Shown one piece after another: positions 1-9,736 of a stretch of DNA of 18,645 nucleotides; position 1 is the stretch's first letter, and each line of letters starts with the position of its first letter. Source of the stretch: Cytidiella melzeri (lineage: Eukaryota > Basidiomycota > Agaricomycetes > Polyporales > Irpicaceae); assembly GCA_022592445.1 (NCBI GenBank), contig JABYQR010000577.1:1-18645 (forward strand). Direction: 5' to 3'. A program made the position numbers and the translations under genes. The notes under the pieces were generated by a model that made no database searches, had not been told where the DNA came from, and saw only the letters and a program-made list of their open reading frames with translations.

Positions 1-1
1 C

Positions 2-1178
2 AACAGAACACCACGACAACATAGTCCAGCCAAACATCCTCCTTACTTTTGCCTGGCCGAACTCGAGATGCCTGCGTTATACGCTGAGAGCGTTCGAGAC
101 TATGACGACGGAATAGGGCTACTTGTGATCGGTAACGTCATGGGCGAACTGGCACTCTACAGCCTTAGTGGCACCGACTTCAGCACAACGGAACACTGCC
201 TTGAGCCAGGCCGTTTCTTCCCATGGGACGGCAAAGAGCTACTTCCAACAGTCAGCAGAAATGCCTTTTAGCCCTGAGTTTTTGCTGATGTACTCCTCAT
301 CAGAGTCCAGTTCCTTCATATCCACTTCGCATCGCCAGTCTGCACGGCGGAATTATTTCTGACGCAGATAAACAGTCGAACCTTGAATTTTGGCAGGACC
401 ACTTCTCCGACAACGTGCCAGAAGGGTGGAGCACGACAGACTGGTTCAGCGACAGGCCTGAGTCCCTTGGAGAGGCATTTGTGGAGGATATCGGGGCATT
501 TCAGTGGCCTCTAGAGCACGCATGCCATTTTCTCGGTCGGCCAATCCCCCTCATGCATCAGCCCAAGGGACGTAGACTTGTAGTGTTCAAAGTCGGCGGG
601 CTTTTCTTGATATTCGACCCGTATTACGACTGTGGCGACGGCTCAGCTGTGATAAGCCCACAACTAGGCTTGGACGATATTATAGCACGGCTGCCTCGCC
701 AAACGGAATTACTCGACTCAATGGAGGATGTCACACCTCAATATGCGGTCTTTGAAGAGAGTGTGGCCTATGGATTAAGGCGGTTCTGGCCTTACTACAC
801 GTGGGAGCGGTGTGAACTGGAAACCCGCGGCAGCGGGAAACACTCGGAAATAACAAGCACGAGATATATTAAAAGACTTCAACGTCGGGACGAAAGGAAT
901 GAAGTCCATCGACGCTGAAGGCGATGAGGTTTTATACGTAATCAGAGCAAACGGCGGGGACGAATAAGAATGTGGGAAAAGAGATGAAGACATTTTACGT
1001 AAGCTGATTGTCCAAAACCGGAAACTGTATTCGTTGTAACCCATGGACAGGGTTACACTAACATGGCAAAGATCGGTGGAAGGAATTCAATGATAGAGGC
1101 GGAAAAATCGAGCTGAGGTGGCCATTCATTGATGTAACTGTAAAGGACCGCAAATACAGCGTAGAGTTGTACTTTTAA
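2..1178 (+). pseudogene. Frameshifted relic of a lineage-specific hypothetical protein gene
   Basis: I do not recognise a named function. Coding-like protein can be read across the whole stretch only by changing frame many times. It runs open from base 2 (including ALYAESVRDYDDGIGLLVIG at about 71-130). It then passes through a piece with MPFSPEFL (about 260), one with IHFASPVC (about 320), and the longest block from about 352 to 849 (LEFWQDHFSDNVPEGW, GGLFLIFDPYYDCGDG). After that come FNVGTKGMKSIDAEGDEVLY (878), NVGKEMKTFYV (969), KLIVQNRKLYS (1001), CNPWTGLH (1035), MAKIGG (1063), and a last block from 1080 (GGKIELRWPFIDVTV) to the stop at 1176-1178. The joins are a few bases long, too short for introns. 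Five neighbouring multi-exon genes read without any frameshift, so decay is likelier than poor sequence, though indel errors cannot be excluded. The 5' end lies outside the window. From memory this resembles hypothetical proteins common in mushroom genomes; that is a weak inference. Confidence 0.6.
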
Positions 1179-1349
1179 CTAGTAACACGTGTATCTGCCT
1201 TCATCCCTGTCAGTGCTCCGAATAAACATATCGGTAAGCGAACGTGACCATGTGTGACATGCGCCACAATGCATCACACCTTCCACAATCAGAAATCGAT
1301 AGGTGCTCCGTGGACTCTACTACCACGTCCACAGCAAAGGCTCATAAGC

Positions 1350-2590
1350 ATGTCCGAAAAGCAAAACGGCCAGTCAATGCCATCCACTGCCTGAGATAAC
1401 TGCTGAGCGTAATCTCTGTCTAGTTGTCACTTTGCTCGCTGTGATTGCTGAAACGTGCTCAGCTTCAAAGCTTGCTTTGGACCAAACTCATTCGCAAAAT
1501 GCCTCAGCACCGGAGTTTTCAGTCCTCAGAAAGGATTTGCTGTCTATCTTGACGCTTATATATACCTTGACAACTAAAGTCTCGCTCACCCTGCGTGCAT
1601 CCGAGGCTGCGCATGGCGCATCCCTTGCACCACTGCAAGATCTCATAAAATACATTTCCTCGCTCACCACTTGTTCCACTTTGTTCGATCCCCATGGTAG
1701 AACACTCGCGGAGGATGTTCGAAAAGGGGCACAGGATGTCTTGGAAAATTTGAAAGTCTTCGCGAGAGCTTTCACCGATATAGTCGAGCAGGGGGAAGCG
1801 TCCAGGGAGGATTATCTAGTAAAGACAGGAGCAGTGCACGACGCGATCGATCACTTCCGTCGTAATCTCCCTGAGGACAATGCAGCCTCTGTGAGGTCTC
1901 GGTGGTCGAAGGATCGTGAGATGCTCGAGGACTCCTTGGCTGAAGTCGGAGAGATGGTCGAGAGCGATGGAGCGGGAGACGTAGGCGACGATTCTGACGA
2001 CGAAGTGAGCGACGAATGGGATGAGCTTGGTCTTGGCTCTGTGAAGACAATGACCCCGCAGGAGCTTGATCGCACGAAAAAGGTACGGCAGCTACTGTGT
2101 CGAGTTCCACGCTCTCTCACACCTGGCTCAGGTCCATCCGATGCTGCGCATGATTGTCCTTCTGCACAAACGAGTGTTGGTGGACATCTTGAAAGCACCA
2201 TTCACACCAACGTCCCATTCATTACTCGACAAAATGCCACCGCAATCGCACGACCTCCTTCTAGCAATGGAAGATGTTGTTGCAGCTCTTTATGCGCTAC
2301 AGGACATACCGGTTATGCGTACCGCCATCATGAACATCGCTGCCTCCGTGAATCGCCTGAAGCTCATTCTTTACCAAGACAGCTTCATCCGTTCAGTGGA
2401 CACGAAAGACAAGACACTAACTGACATTGACGCGCTGACAAAAAAGATGGAGAGAGCTGATATTCATGGTACACCGACGCAACGGAAGGCGGCGGACGTT
2501 CGGAAGTGGTTCGACACATGTTTCGAGCAGATACTCAAATTGTCACAGAATATCATTACTTCATTAGATGACGAATCTAGTAGCAGTTAA
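1350..2590 (+). CDS. GCIP / cyclin-D1-binding protein 1-like protein, 5' end broken or unresolved
   Basis: The body is open from 1348 to 2082 and continues at 2132-2590 after a 49 nt intron (2083-2131, AAG|GTACGG...CTCAG|GTC, phase 0). The product is alpha-helical with two halves. The N-terminal half has a helix-rich segment (DLLSILTLIYTLTTKVSLTL) and TGAVHDAIDHFRR. A very acidic linker follows (DVGDDSDDEVSDEWDELG). The C-terminal half has IVLLHKRVLVDIL and MEDVVAALYALQD. This layout fits fungal members of the Grap2/cyclin-D-interacting (GCIP, CCNDBP1) family, which are linked to cell-cycle control and have no known enzyme activity. The frame contains no ATG upstream of this body, because TAA at 1345 closes it. 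The plausible start, ATG at 1350 (MSEKQNGQSMPSTA), reaches TGA at 1392 in another frame, and I found no intron that joins them in frame. A one-base indel between 1350 and 1392, real or technical, would explain this. The stop lies only 70 bp from the stop of the convergent gene. Confidence 0.65.
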
Positions 2591-2660
2591 AGATACAGAT
2601 GCCTCCAGTGGGGTAGAAAGAGATTCATGGTACAGCAAAGCACGGATAATCCAACTTCGC

Positions 2661-4016
2661 CTACGAGGGCCGGTCGCTATTGCGCACCTTGGCGCGGTCT
2701 GCTTTATCCTTGAATGCGCCTCCGAGCATATTGGGATACATGGCAGCAGACCTGCGACCGAAGAGTTTTTCTACGAATCGCTGGATTTTTTCATGAGAAG
2801 CCTGCAGGTCGAAACTCTCCTTCTGCAGGTACGGTATGTTTGGTGACAGCGCATAACATTGAGGTGTGGATATGCTCACCATCTCTTGCGTCCTCTTAGC
2901 ACGAGCTTCATCCCGCATCTTGTTAAGCTCCTTGCGCCTTTCTTCCTCTCGCTCTTTCCTCACCAACCCGGCATTTGGCGTCGAACCGCTTGGCTGGACA
3001 CAGCAAGTCCGATAAGTTACCACTGAATGACAGGAAATTGTAATTGAGCACCTTTGCGAATAACGAGGCGTAAACACTAGCGTCCCGGAGGTCGAAGTCC
3101 GCATTGTTGGCGGGGGCAGCGGACTTTCGAGCTCCAGAAACGGGCAACACCAGATCGGTCTTTATCAGCGTTGGTCTGGCTGGCGGTTTGGCAGGCAATG
3201 GCGGAGCATTAGGAGGAGCAGATGTTTTGTTCTTCTTTATTGGCGGCAGCTTTGGTTTCTTCGCGGGAGGTGGGGTAGAGTCATTGACGGAAACGCTCTC
3301 TCCTCTGGCCTCGCGTTTGGAGTCCTCTTCTTCGGCAGATGTCCCACGTCGCATACCAGGGCCAGGCCTACTCGCCTGCTTCGTTGGGATCTCCATGTCC
3401 CCTTTACCAGACTTTGTTCCTCTTCCCGGTCTACTGGTCTTGGCGTAGGCCTTCGACGATGCACTCCGCTTCGAGGAGGACGGCTCTGGTGCAAAGTCTT
3501 CGTCGTCGCCTTGTAGCTCCGCATCCTGCTCTGCAGTATCATAATTGCCCTCGTCTTCCTCGTCTGACCATACCACTGCCCTCTTCTTCGTAATTGCGGC
3601 TTTCCGAGTGGTGGTTCTTGCCTTTGGATTGGAGGACGTCGAACGCTTCTTATTTCTGAGCTCAGGGGGAAGAAACCTGGTATCATCGACTAGCCCGTCG
3701 TCTTCCTCCTCCATCTCAACCTCGACCTCGATGTCATCTACGATATCCACGTCCGCGTCCTCGCGTGGTTCCTCTGCCTCCTCTGTTCGTGCACGTTTAG
3801 ACATATTTGTCTCCTGCACGCCATCCCATGACTGAGAAAGGTCTTCGTCGTCTGAATATAATGCGGCCTGGCGTCGTTTCGACTGTCTACGATGCGAGCT
3901 GGATGCCTCCGCCACCTTCGACGGCTTGAGTGTCTGGTGTGCGGTGTGAGAACCAGATAACGCACCTGGCTTCGCTCGGGCTTAGCGGTCTTGGATATTT
4001 TAATTTTCAGAGACAT
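2661..4016 (-). CDS. Conserved low-complexity, probably nuclear protein of unknown function (four exons)
   Basis: Joining exons 4016-3966, 3924-3052, 2993-2880 and 2822-2661 gives a 399-residue protein starting MSLKIKISKTAKPERSQ. The introns are 41 nt (3965-3925), 58 nt (3051-2994) and 57 nt (2879-2823), all GT...AG. The 41 nt intron is unusually short. The 57 nt intron is a multiple of three and has no stop, so its retention would add 19 residues. Most of the chain is disordered and charged: acidic patches (SDDEDLSQSW, WSDEEDEGNYD, EVEMEEEDDG), basic nuclear-localisation-like clusters (AKKPKLPPIKKNK) and proline-rich runs. The C-terminal 90 residues look folded or coiled-coil (RKEREEERRKELNKMRDEAR, then FDLQASHEKIQRF and AMYPNMLGGAFKD). 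That tail is probably the conserved part. I cannot assign a family. It shares a 211 bp divergent promoter with the splicing factor gene on the other strand. Confidence 0.7.
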
Positions 4017-4227
4017 CAGTCTATAGTGTTGAGGAACGATTGACCACTCGGTGAGAGCTAGAGTCTTGGGCCACGACGGCAGGTGGCTTGGTGGTGGCGG
4101 AGACGAAGCTATGTATAAGGCGCCCATAATCAGGCATGACCAAGCACTGTAATTCTTGCCCTCCACCACCACCGCCCTCTTGTCTTGTATCTACCGTCTC
4201 CACTTACACGCTCTATTTCTCAAGAAC
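4017..4227. promoter_or_regulatory. Divergent promoter region between the low-complexity nuclear protein gene and SLT11
   Basis: These 211 bp separate two start codons on opposite strands (4016 minus, 4228 plus), so both promoters and 5' leaders must fit here. It contains a pyrimidine and CCACCACC-rich tract at about 4160-4172 and a TATAAGG-like string near 4113. Neither is a proven element. Confidence 0.5.
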
Positions 4228-5507
4228 ATGCCTCCAAAAGCCGACATTAACAAGGCTGGTTGGGAGCAGAGTGAATTTCCTATCCTCTGCGAGACATGTG
4301 CGTGCATTGCATCTTGTTGTCCTAACCCAAGCAAGTAACACTGAACATGCATAGGTCTCGGAGACAACGCGTTCGTTCGAATGGTAAGCTCTCTTTCTTC
4401 CTTTTGATGACATGAGCAGTGCTCATTACGACCACAGTCTAAGCAAGAGTTTGGACGTTCGTGTGGAACATGCGCTCGACCGTTCACAGTCTTCCGCTGG
4501 AACCCCGGCGCTGGCATGAGATACAAGACGACAGTCATTTGTCAAACATGTGCAAAGATAAAGAACGTATGCCAAACGTGCTTGTTAGACTTGGAATATG
4601 GTTTGCCAACGCAGGTCAGAGACACTGCATTGGCATTGCAGAACGAGGCTCCGACGAGTGAGGTGAACAGAGAGTACTATGCGCAGAACATGGAGAGCAA
4701 AGTGTGTCAACTACTATTTATGTTACAACGTGATGATCCTAATGCGTCGTGCATAGCTGGAAGGTAGCCGGTCGCTCTTGGACTCCAACCGTGCATCCTC
4801 TGCAGGGAAGGAGATGTTGAAGCAACTTGCACGAACAGACCCGTACTACAAGCGCAATAGACCGCATGTGTGTTCCTTCTTTGTCAAGGGTGAATGTAAG
4901 CGCGGGGAAGAATGTCCCTACAGGTAAATTTGGTGTTCCTCACCTCTTGGGCCCAGCTCATGTATGACTTATTCATAGACACGAAATGCCCGTAGAGAAC
5001 GACCTTGCAAAACAAAACATCCAGGATCGTTATCATGGCCGTAACGACCCTGTAGCCGGCAAGATACTGAACACTCACGCCAAAAATATGGGCCTGACTC
5101 CTCCAGAGGATCAAGCTATCGTATGTTACAACGATTCGTTACATCTATGTCAGCTACTCATATGCGCACTCAGACCTCAATATTCCTCACGACGCTGCCT
5201 GCAGCTGCAACTGAAACATCCATTCGCACACGGGTAGTCCAGTCCCTCCCTGGCGTTGACCCCTCTCAGCTAAAGTCTGTAGTTCATGTGGCAAAATCGA
5301 GGTACGAGAGCTAGTTCAATGCCACACGTATACAAGTCTCACACACTCGTAAGATGCGCATTTGTTAATTTCAACGATCGAGCTTCTGCAGAACTGGCAG
5401 CCGCAGCGTGGGCAAGTGGATTTGAGGTAGACGGTCAGAACGTCGGAGTCAAATGGGGTCGCAGTAGGCCGGCTGCCAAAGTGAAGACGGCCGAGGTTGA
5501 GGCTTGA
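4228..5507 (+). CDS. SLT11: Pre-mRNA-splicing factor SLT11 / RBM22 homologue
   Basis: Seven exons join in frame: 4228-4297, 4355-4383, 4438-4701, 4757-4923, 4979-5120, 5174-5301 and 5354-5507, with introns of 52-57 nt. The product has 317 residues. An N-terminal cysteine-rich zinc-binding region has CETC at 21-24, CGTC at 42-45, then CQTC and CQTC further on. A CCCH zinc finger follows at 160-178 with exact spacing C-x7-C-x5-C-x3-H ([20 protein letters not shown]). The C-terminal third is an RNA-recognition motif (TSIFLTTLP for the first strand, [16 protein letters not shown] for the RNP1 side). This order is diagnostic for yeast Ecm2/Slt11 and human RBM22. That factor sits in the NTC-related part of the activated spliceosome and contacts U6 snRNA and the pre-mRNA near the catalytic centre. 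The start [20 protein letters not shown] matches the family's typical beginning. It is slightly shorter than human RBM22 because the C-terminal proline-rich tail is missing. Introns 1 to 6 are all GT...AG, and intron 3 has a clear CTAAT branch-like site. Confidence 0.95.
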
Positions 5508-6000
5508 GTATGTATTTGATTTCTCTGTACTGACATAGCATGATTTACCTCATTCGCTGATTCACTCGAGCTGGCTGTTATGTTGGATTCTTGCATAGAT
5601 TTAATAGTGGGACACATATGATGAGCATACGAGCTAGAGGCTCAAAGTTCAACATTCAGCGACCAGGCTCTAAGGATGGGAGTTTCATTCCAGTGTAGCA
5701 AGTCCGCCATAGATCTAATCTCTCCAACACAAATCCCACTTCCTCATCGACGTTGAGTCGACTGTCCTCCTCTTTATCATCCATTCTCCTCGTCCGGCAA
5801 ATAGCCCGCGTCGATCCCTCTGCCATTGTTGAAACGGGCTTTTCGAGTCAGCGATACTCGTGTTGAGACGACCGCAGCGCCGGTTGAGCGACAAAAGAAC
5901 AACTATTCTTGCATGTCTAGACAAGTCTTAGTCCAGAACCTGATGAAGATTCCGACTGTTTCCTAGGTCATCTAGTGTCATACCGAGGACTGGATTTGGT
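5508..6000. other. Convergent intergenic region, no gene recognised
   Basis: These 493 bp lie between the stops of SLT11 (plus) and C1-THF synthase (minus). They must hold both 3' UTRs. Short open frames occur on both strands (for example minus 5924-5715), but none starts convincingly, shows a known motif or joins to a neighbour by good splice sites. I see no RNA gene or repeat. Confidence 0.5.
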
Positions 6001-9000
6001 TCAAAATAAGCCGACGACCTTGCCAGATTCATCGAGGTCGACTTCCCAGAACCCGGGGCGTGTCCCGAGTCCGGGCATGGTCTGCATGTCGCCGAGGATT
6101 GGATAGAGGAAGCCTGCGCCCGCAGACAGCCTGACGGCTCTGACGGGGATTGTGAACCCCGTGGCGACGTTCTTCAACTTAGGATCGTGAGAGAACGAGT
6201 ATTGTGTCTTCGCCATACAAACTGAAAGAACAAAGTCATTGAGGCAGTACAGCGAATGTTCTTGGGTACCTTTGACTTACTAGGAAGGTGGCCGTAGCCT
6301 TGACGAGTGTAGGTATCGACCTGCTTCTGCGCCAGTTCACTGAGCTCGACGCCATCCGCGCCATAGATCTCCTTCGAAATGATCTCAATTTTCTCCGTGA
6401 TTGGAAGATCCAGGTCATACAAGAACTTGAAGTCTGATGAGCCTTCACAAGTGGCGACGACAGCTTCCGCAAGAGCACGGGCGCCGGCACCACCGTCAGC
6501 CCAGTGATTGCTGACAACAGCGGCATCGGCACCACCAGCAAGGGAAAGCTTGCGCACGAGCTCCAACTCAGCAGGCGAGTCCGTGCTGGAGTGAGTTATC
6601 ATGAGCAACCACCAAAACAACGCACCAAAAACCCGACAACTTACGAAAATTGGTTGATAGCGACGATAACTTTCAGCCCGAACTTCCGAGAGTTCTCAAT
6701 ATGCTTGATCAGGTTCTTACAACCTTCCTCTAAAGTGCCGAGATTCTCCTTCGTATACGTCTCGTGAAGAGCTTTGCCAGGAACAACATCCGGGCCTCCG
6801 CCGTGCATCTTGAGGGCACGGGTAGTAGCCACGATGACTACAGCGTCCGGCTTGAGACCACTGACACGGCACTTGATATTGCAGAACTTCTCCATGCCCA
6901 TATCCGCACCGAAACCGCCCTCGGTGAGCACATAGCCGACACGGTCGCTCTCGTCGCCTTCCTCCGTACCGGCGAGCTTTAGCGCCACTCGATCCGCAAG
7001 GATAGAAGAGTTTCCATGTGCGATGTTAGCGAATGGTCCGGCGTGCACGAAGACAGGTGTTCCCTACCCAAGCCATATAATCATAAGTTCATGGGCAAAC
7101 CGTTCATAAGAGGAGATACATTACCTCAAGCGTCTGCATTAGGTTGGGCTTTATGGCGTCCTTCATGAGCACTGCGAGAGCACCTCCAACACCAATATCG
7201 TCAGCAGTGATCGGATCACCCTGCTTGCTCGTCGCTACGACCATGTTACCAAGACGCTTGCGCATATCGTGCAGGTCTGTCGTGAGTGCGAGCACAGCCA
7301 TACACTCACTTGCGACAGCGATGTCGAAACCAGTGACGCGCTCGTGTCCTTGCTCTGTCGAGTTCTGTCCAATCGTAATCTTGCGCAAGAATCTGTCGTT
7401 GACATCGATGACACGGTTCCAGGTGATTGTCTCGGGATCCACGTCGAGACGAGCAAAGCGAGTGATTTCCTCAGCCGTGAGGTCATTGGGATTTGTCTTG
7501 GCGATACCAAGCTTCTCCAGTCGCTTTAACATGAGAGGAGCAAACTCCCGCTTGCCCTTTTTGGTTGGTACGAGACGACTGTACAGAGCCTTGTCTGACT
7601 GCGTGGCCTCGTGCAACATTCGTGCGTCAAGAGCAGCAGCTAATTCGACGTGTCAACTGCCTAGTACAATGAGTGGATCAGATGAAACGCACCAAGCAGA
7701 TTGTTTGCAGCAGTAACAGCGTGAATGTCTCCAGTCAGGTGAAGATTGAACTGTCAATTGGCGGTCAGTAAATGGCTCAAGCTGAATTCAGTCAAGATAC
7801 TATACCTCATCCATGGGAATGACTTGACTGTAGCCTCCTCCTGCGGCGCCACCCTTGATGCCAAAAGTCGGGCCCTGACTGGGCTGTCGTACGTTTGCGA
7901 AAGCAAGGCGTCCCATGTGTGCACCAAGAGCTTGTGCGAGACCAATGGTCGTCGTAGACTTTCCTTCCCCAAGAGGAGTGGGCGTGATTCTATACCGTAT
8001 TAGCTTCTGAACATACAATGACCGAGCCAAAAGATACCTACCCAGAAATCAGGATATACTTGCCGTCCTTGCGGTGAGCAAGACGCTCGAGGACGCTTAA
8101 ATCGACCTTGGCTTTGTAAGGTCCGTAGCTCTCTACCTCGCTGGGGAGAACGCCAATCTCGTGCGCAAGCTGAGTGATGGGTTTCGGTGTCTGAGCCATG
8201 GCGATCTCGATGTCGCTTGGAACCTTCTCCTTGATGTCGAGCTTAAGGGGGGCGAGCTTACGAGAGCGAAGCTCGTTCCACTGACGTTCAGCCGCCTTGA
8301 GCGTGTTGAACATGAGCAAAGCGACGGTCATCGGACCAACACCTCCAGGCACTGGTGTGATGTACGACGCAACCTCACAGACGGACTGGAAGTCAACATC
8401 GCCAACCATCCGCTGACCAGACTTCTTAGTCGCATCCGGTATGTAGTTGGTCCCGACGTCGATGACGACGGCGCCTGGCTTTATCCAAGAGCCCTGCACG
8501 TATTGCGGCTTGCCAATAGCGGAGACTACGATGTCGGCCGTTTTAACGATGTCTGGGAGGTTCTTAGTCTTGCTGTGACATTGTGTCACCGTTGCATCGC
8601 GGCTTCGGAGAAGAGCGGCGACGGGGCTTCCGACGATGTCGCTACGCCCAAGCACAACAGCATGACTGCCGCCAATGGGGACCCCAGCGTGATCCAGCAG
8701 CTTGATCACACCAGCTGGGGTGCATGGTGTGAAGAGAGGTTCACACGCACGAGACGAGAGGTGACCGATGTTATATGCGTGGAAGCTACATTTCAAAAAG
8801 TCAGTCAAGACATGCAAGACTGCACGACGGGGAAACGAAACGAGTTACCCGTCGACGTCCTTCTCAGGACTGACAGCCTCGGTGACAGTGCGTTCTCCGT
8901 CCGAGGTGACGTGTGGACCCAAGGGAAGTTGGACAAGAATTCCGCTGACCGTGGGGTCATCGTTGAGCTTCTCGACGGCCTCTACGACTTGCTCGACTGA

Positions 9001-9287
9001 TGCGTCTTCGGATAATGTGACGTGCTTGAAGTTGATGCCGACCTCCTCTGCAGCTTTCTGCTTCATGCGAACATACACCACGGAGTCAGGGCGAGCACCA
9101 GCCTGAATTATCACTAGCGATGGCTGGAACCGAGGGCTTTTGGCCTTGAGAGTTGTGATACGTTGAGCGACCTCATCGCGCACGCTCCTAGCCAAACGCA
9201 ATTCAGACGTTGTAAGCCTCTATAGAACCACAAGACAAAACGGTCGACATACTTGCTAAGAGCAGTGCCATCGATGAGTTTGGCCAT
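6001..9287 (-). CDS. ADE3: C1-tetrahydrofolate synthase (trifunctional dehydrogenase/cyclohydrolase/formate ligase)
   Basis: Nine exons: 9287-9253, 9187-8849, 8785-8042, 7989-7806, 7750-7693, 7639-7125, 7063-6645, 6585-6281 and 6221-6001, with eight GT...AG introns of 52-65 nt. The joined product has 939 residues, as expected for the family. Residues 1 to about 300 form the NADP-dependent methylene-THF dehydrogenase / methenyl-THF cyclohydrolase domain. It has the YxxxK catalytic motif (YVRMK, Y50 and K54), a GILVQLPLG segment, SPEKDVDG, and [13 protein letters not shown]. From about residue 330 it is 10-formyl-THF synthetase with the ATP-binding loop [16 protein letters not shown] (about 375-390), [19 protein letters not shown] and [18 protein letters not shown]. 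It interconverts one-carbon folates for purine, thymidylate and methionine synthesis. MAKL at 9287 is in a strong context (A at -3, G at +4). An in-frame ATG at 9413 would add a 42-residue basic, presequence-like extension, so mitochondrial (MIS1-type) and cytosolic (ADE3-type) forms may both come from this gene. It diverges from the mitochondrial PheRS gene. Confidence 0.96.
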
Positions 9288-9413
9288 CGTCGACGAGGCA
9301 CGAATGATGGGGGAGGTAGAAAGAGAGCGAGGGCGTGTGTCGCACGAGAGGGGGGAATATTTAGAGTGAATGATTTTGATCTTGTGCGCTTGCGACACAA
9401 GATAACGGAGCAT

Positions 9414-9736
9414 ATTTTTGTGAGCCTATTCCACGCCTGGGGGCAGAACTCTTGCCAGCCACTGTGCAGCCTCAGAAGGAACTAGATAGTCAGAACGTAA
9501 ACGAAAGGCATGAAGCTGCGAGTGAGTGTAGGTCTGAAAGAGCGGGTAAAATAATTATTTGCGGTTGAATACGTGTTTTGTGTGAAATTTGCCGACGAAG
9601 CAGCGCGTTACGCGTGTGTGACATGACGCGTCTGCTGTCACGACCGGGTTTTCAGTCCAGTGGTACACCAGACCCTCACTACGACGAGGAGGTACGCTGT
9701 AGCAAATCTATCATTGTTGCTGGACACTGAACCGAA
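9414..9736. promoter_or_regulatory. Divergent promoter of C1-THF synthase and mitochondrial PheRS
   Basis: These 323 bp separate the outermost start of the minus-strand folate gene (9413) from the PheRS start (9737). They contain no coding signal. An AT-rich patch (AAAATAATTATTTG) lies near 9548. Two ACGCGT boxes follow at 9610-9615 and 9626-9631 and are annotated separately. Confidence 0.6.
9610..9631. promoter_or_regulatory. Pair of ACGCGT (MluI cell-cycle box-like) sites
   Basis: Two perfect, self-complementary ACGCGT hexamers lie 16 bp apart. They are about 105-125 bp upstream of the PheRS ATG and about 200-340 bp upstream of the two possible C1-THF synthase starts. ACGCGT is the established binding core of the fungal G1/S factor MBF, which drives DNA-synthesis and dTMP-pathway genes. 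Function here is inferred from position and pairing only. Confidence 0.45.

Noticed and set aside
3104..3448. Gly-rich plus-strand frame of 114 codons
   Set aside because: Shadow of the Pro/Lys-rich part of the minus-strand low-complexity protein gene.
7144..7716. 190-codon open frame on the plus strand
   Set aside because: Antisense shadow of C1-THF synthase exon 6, Ser/Arg-rich as expected for reverse-frame translation.
8161..9000. 279-codon open frame on the plus strand
   Set aside because: It lies antisense over the C1-THF synthase exons 2 and 3 and mirrors their codon structure. Its product has no recognisable motif, and the minus-strand gene is certain.
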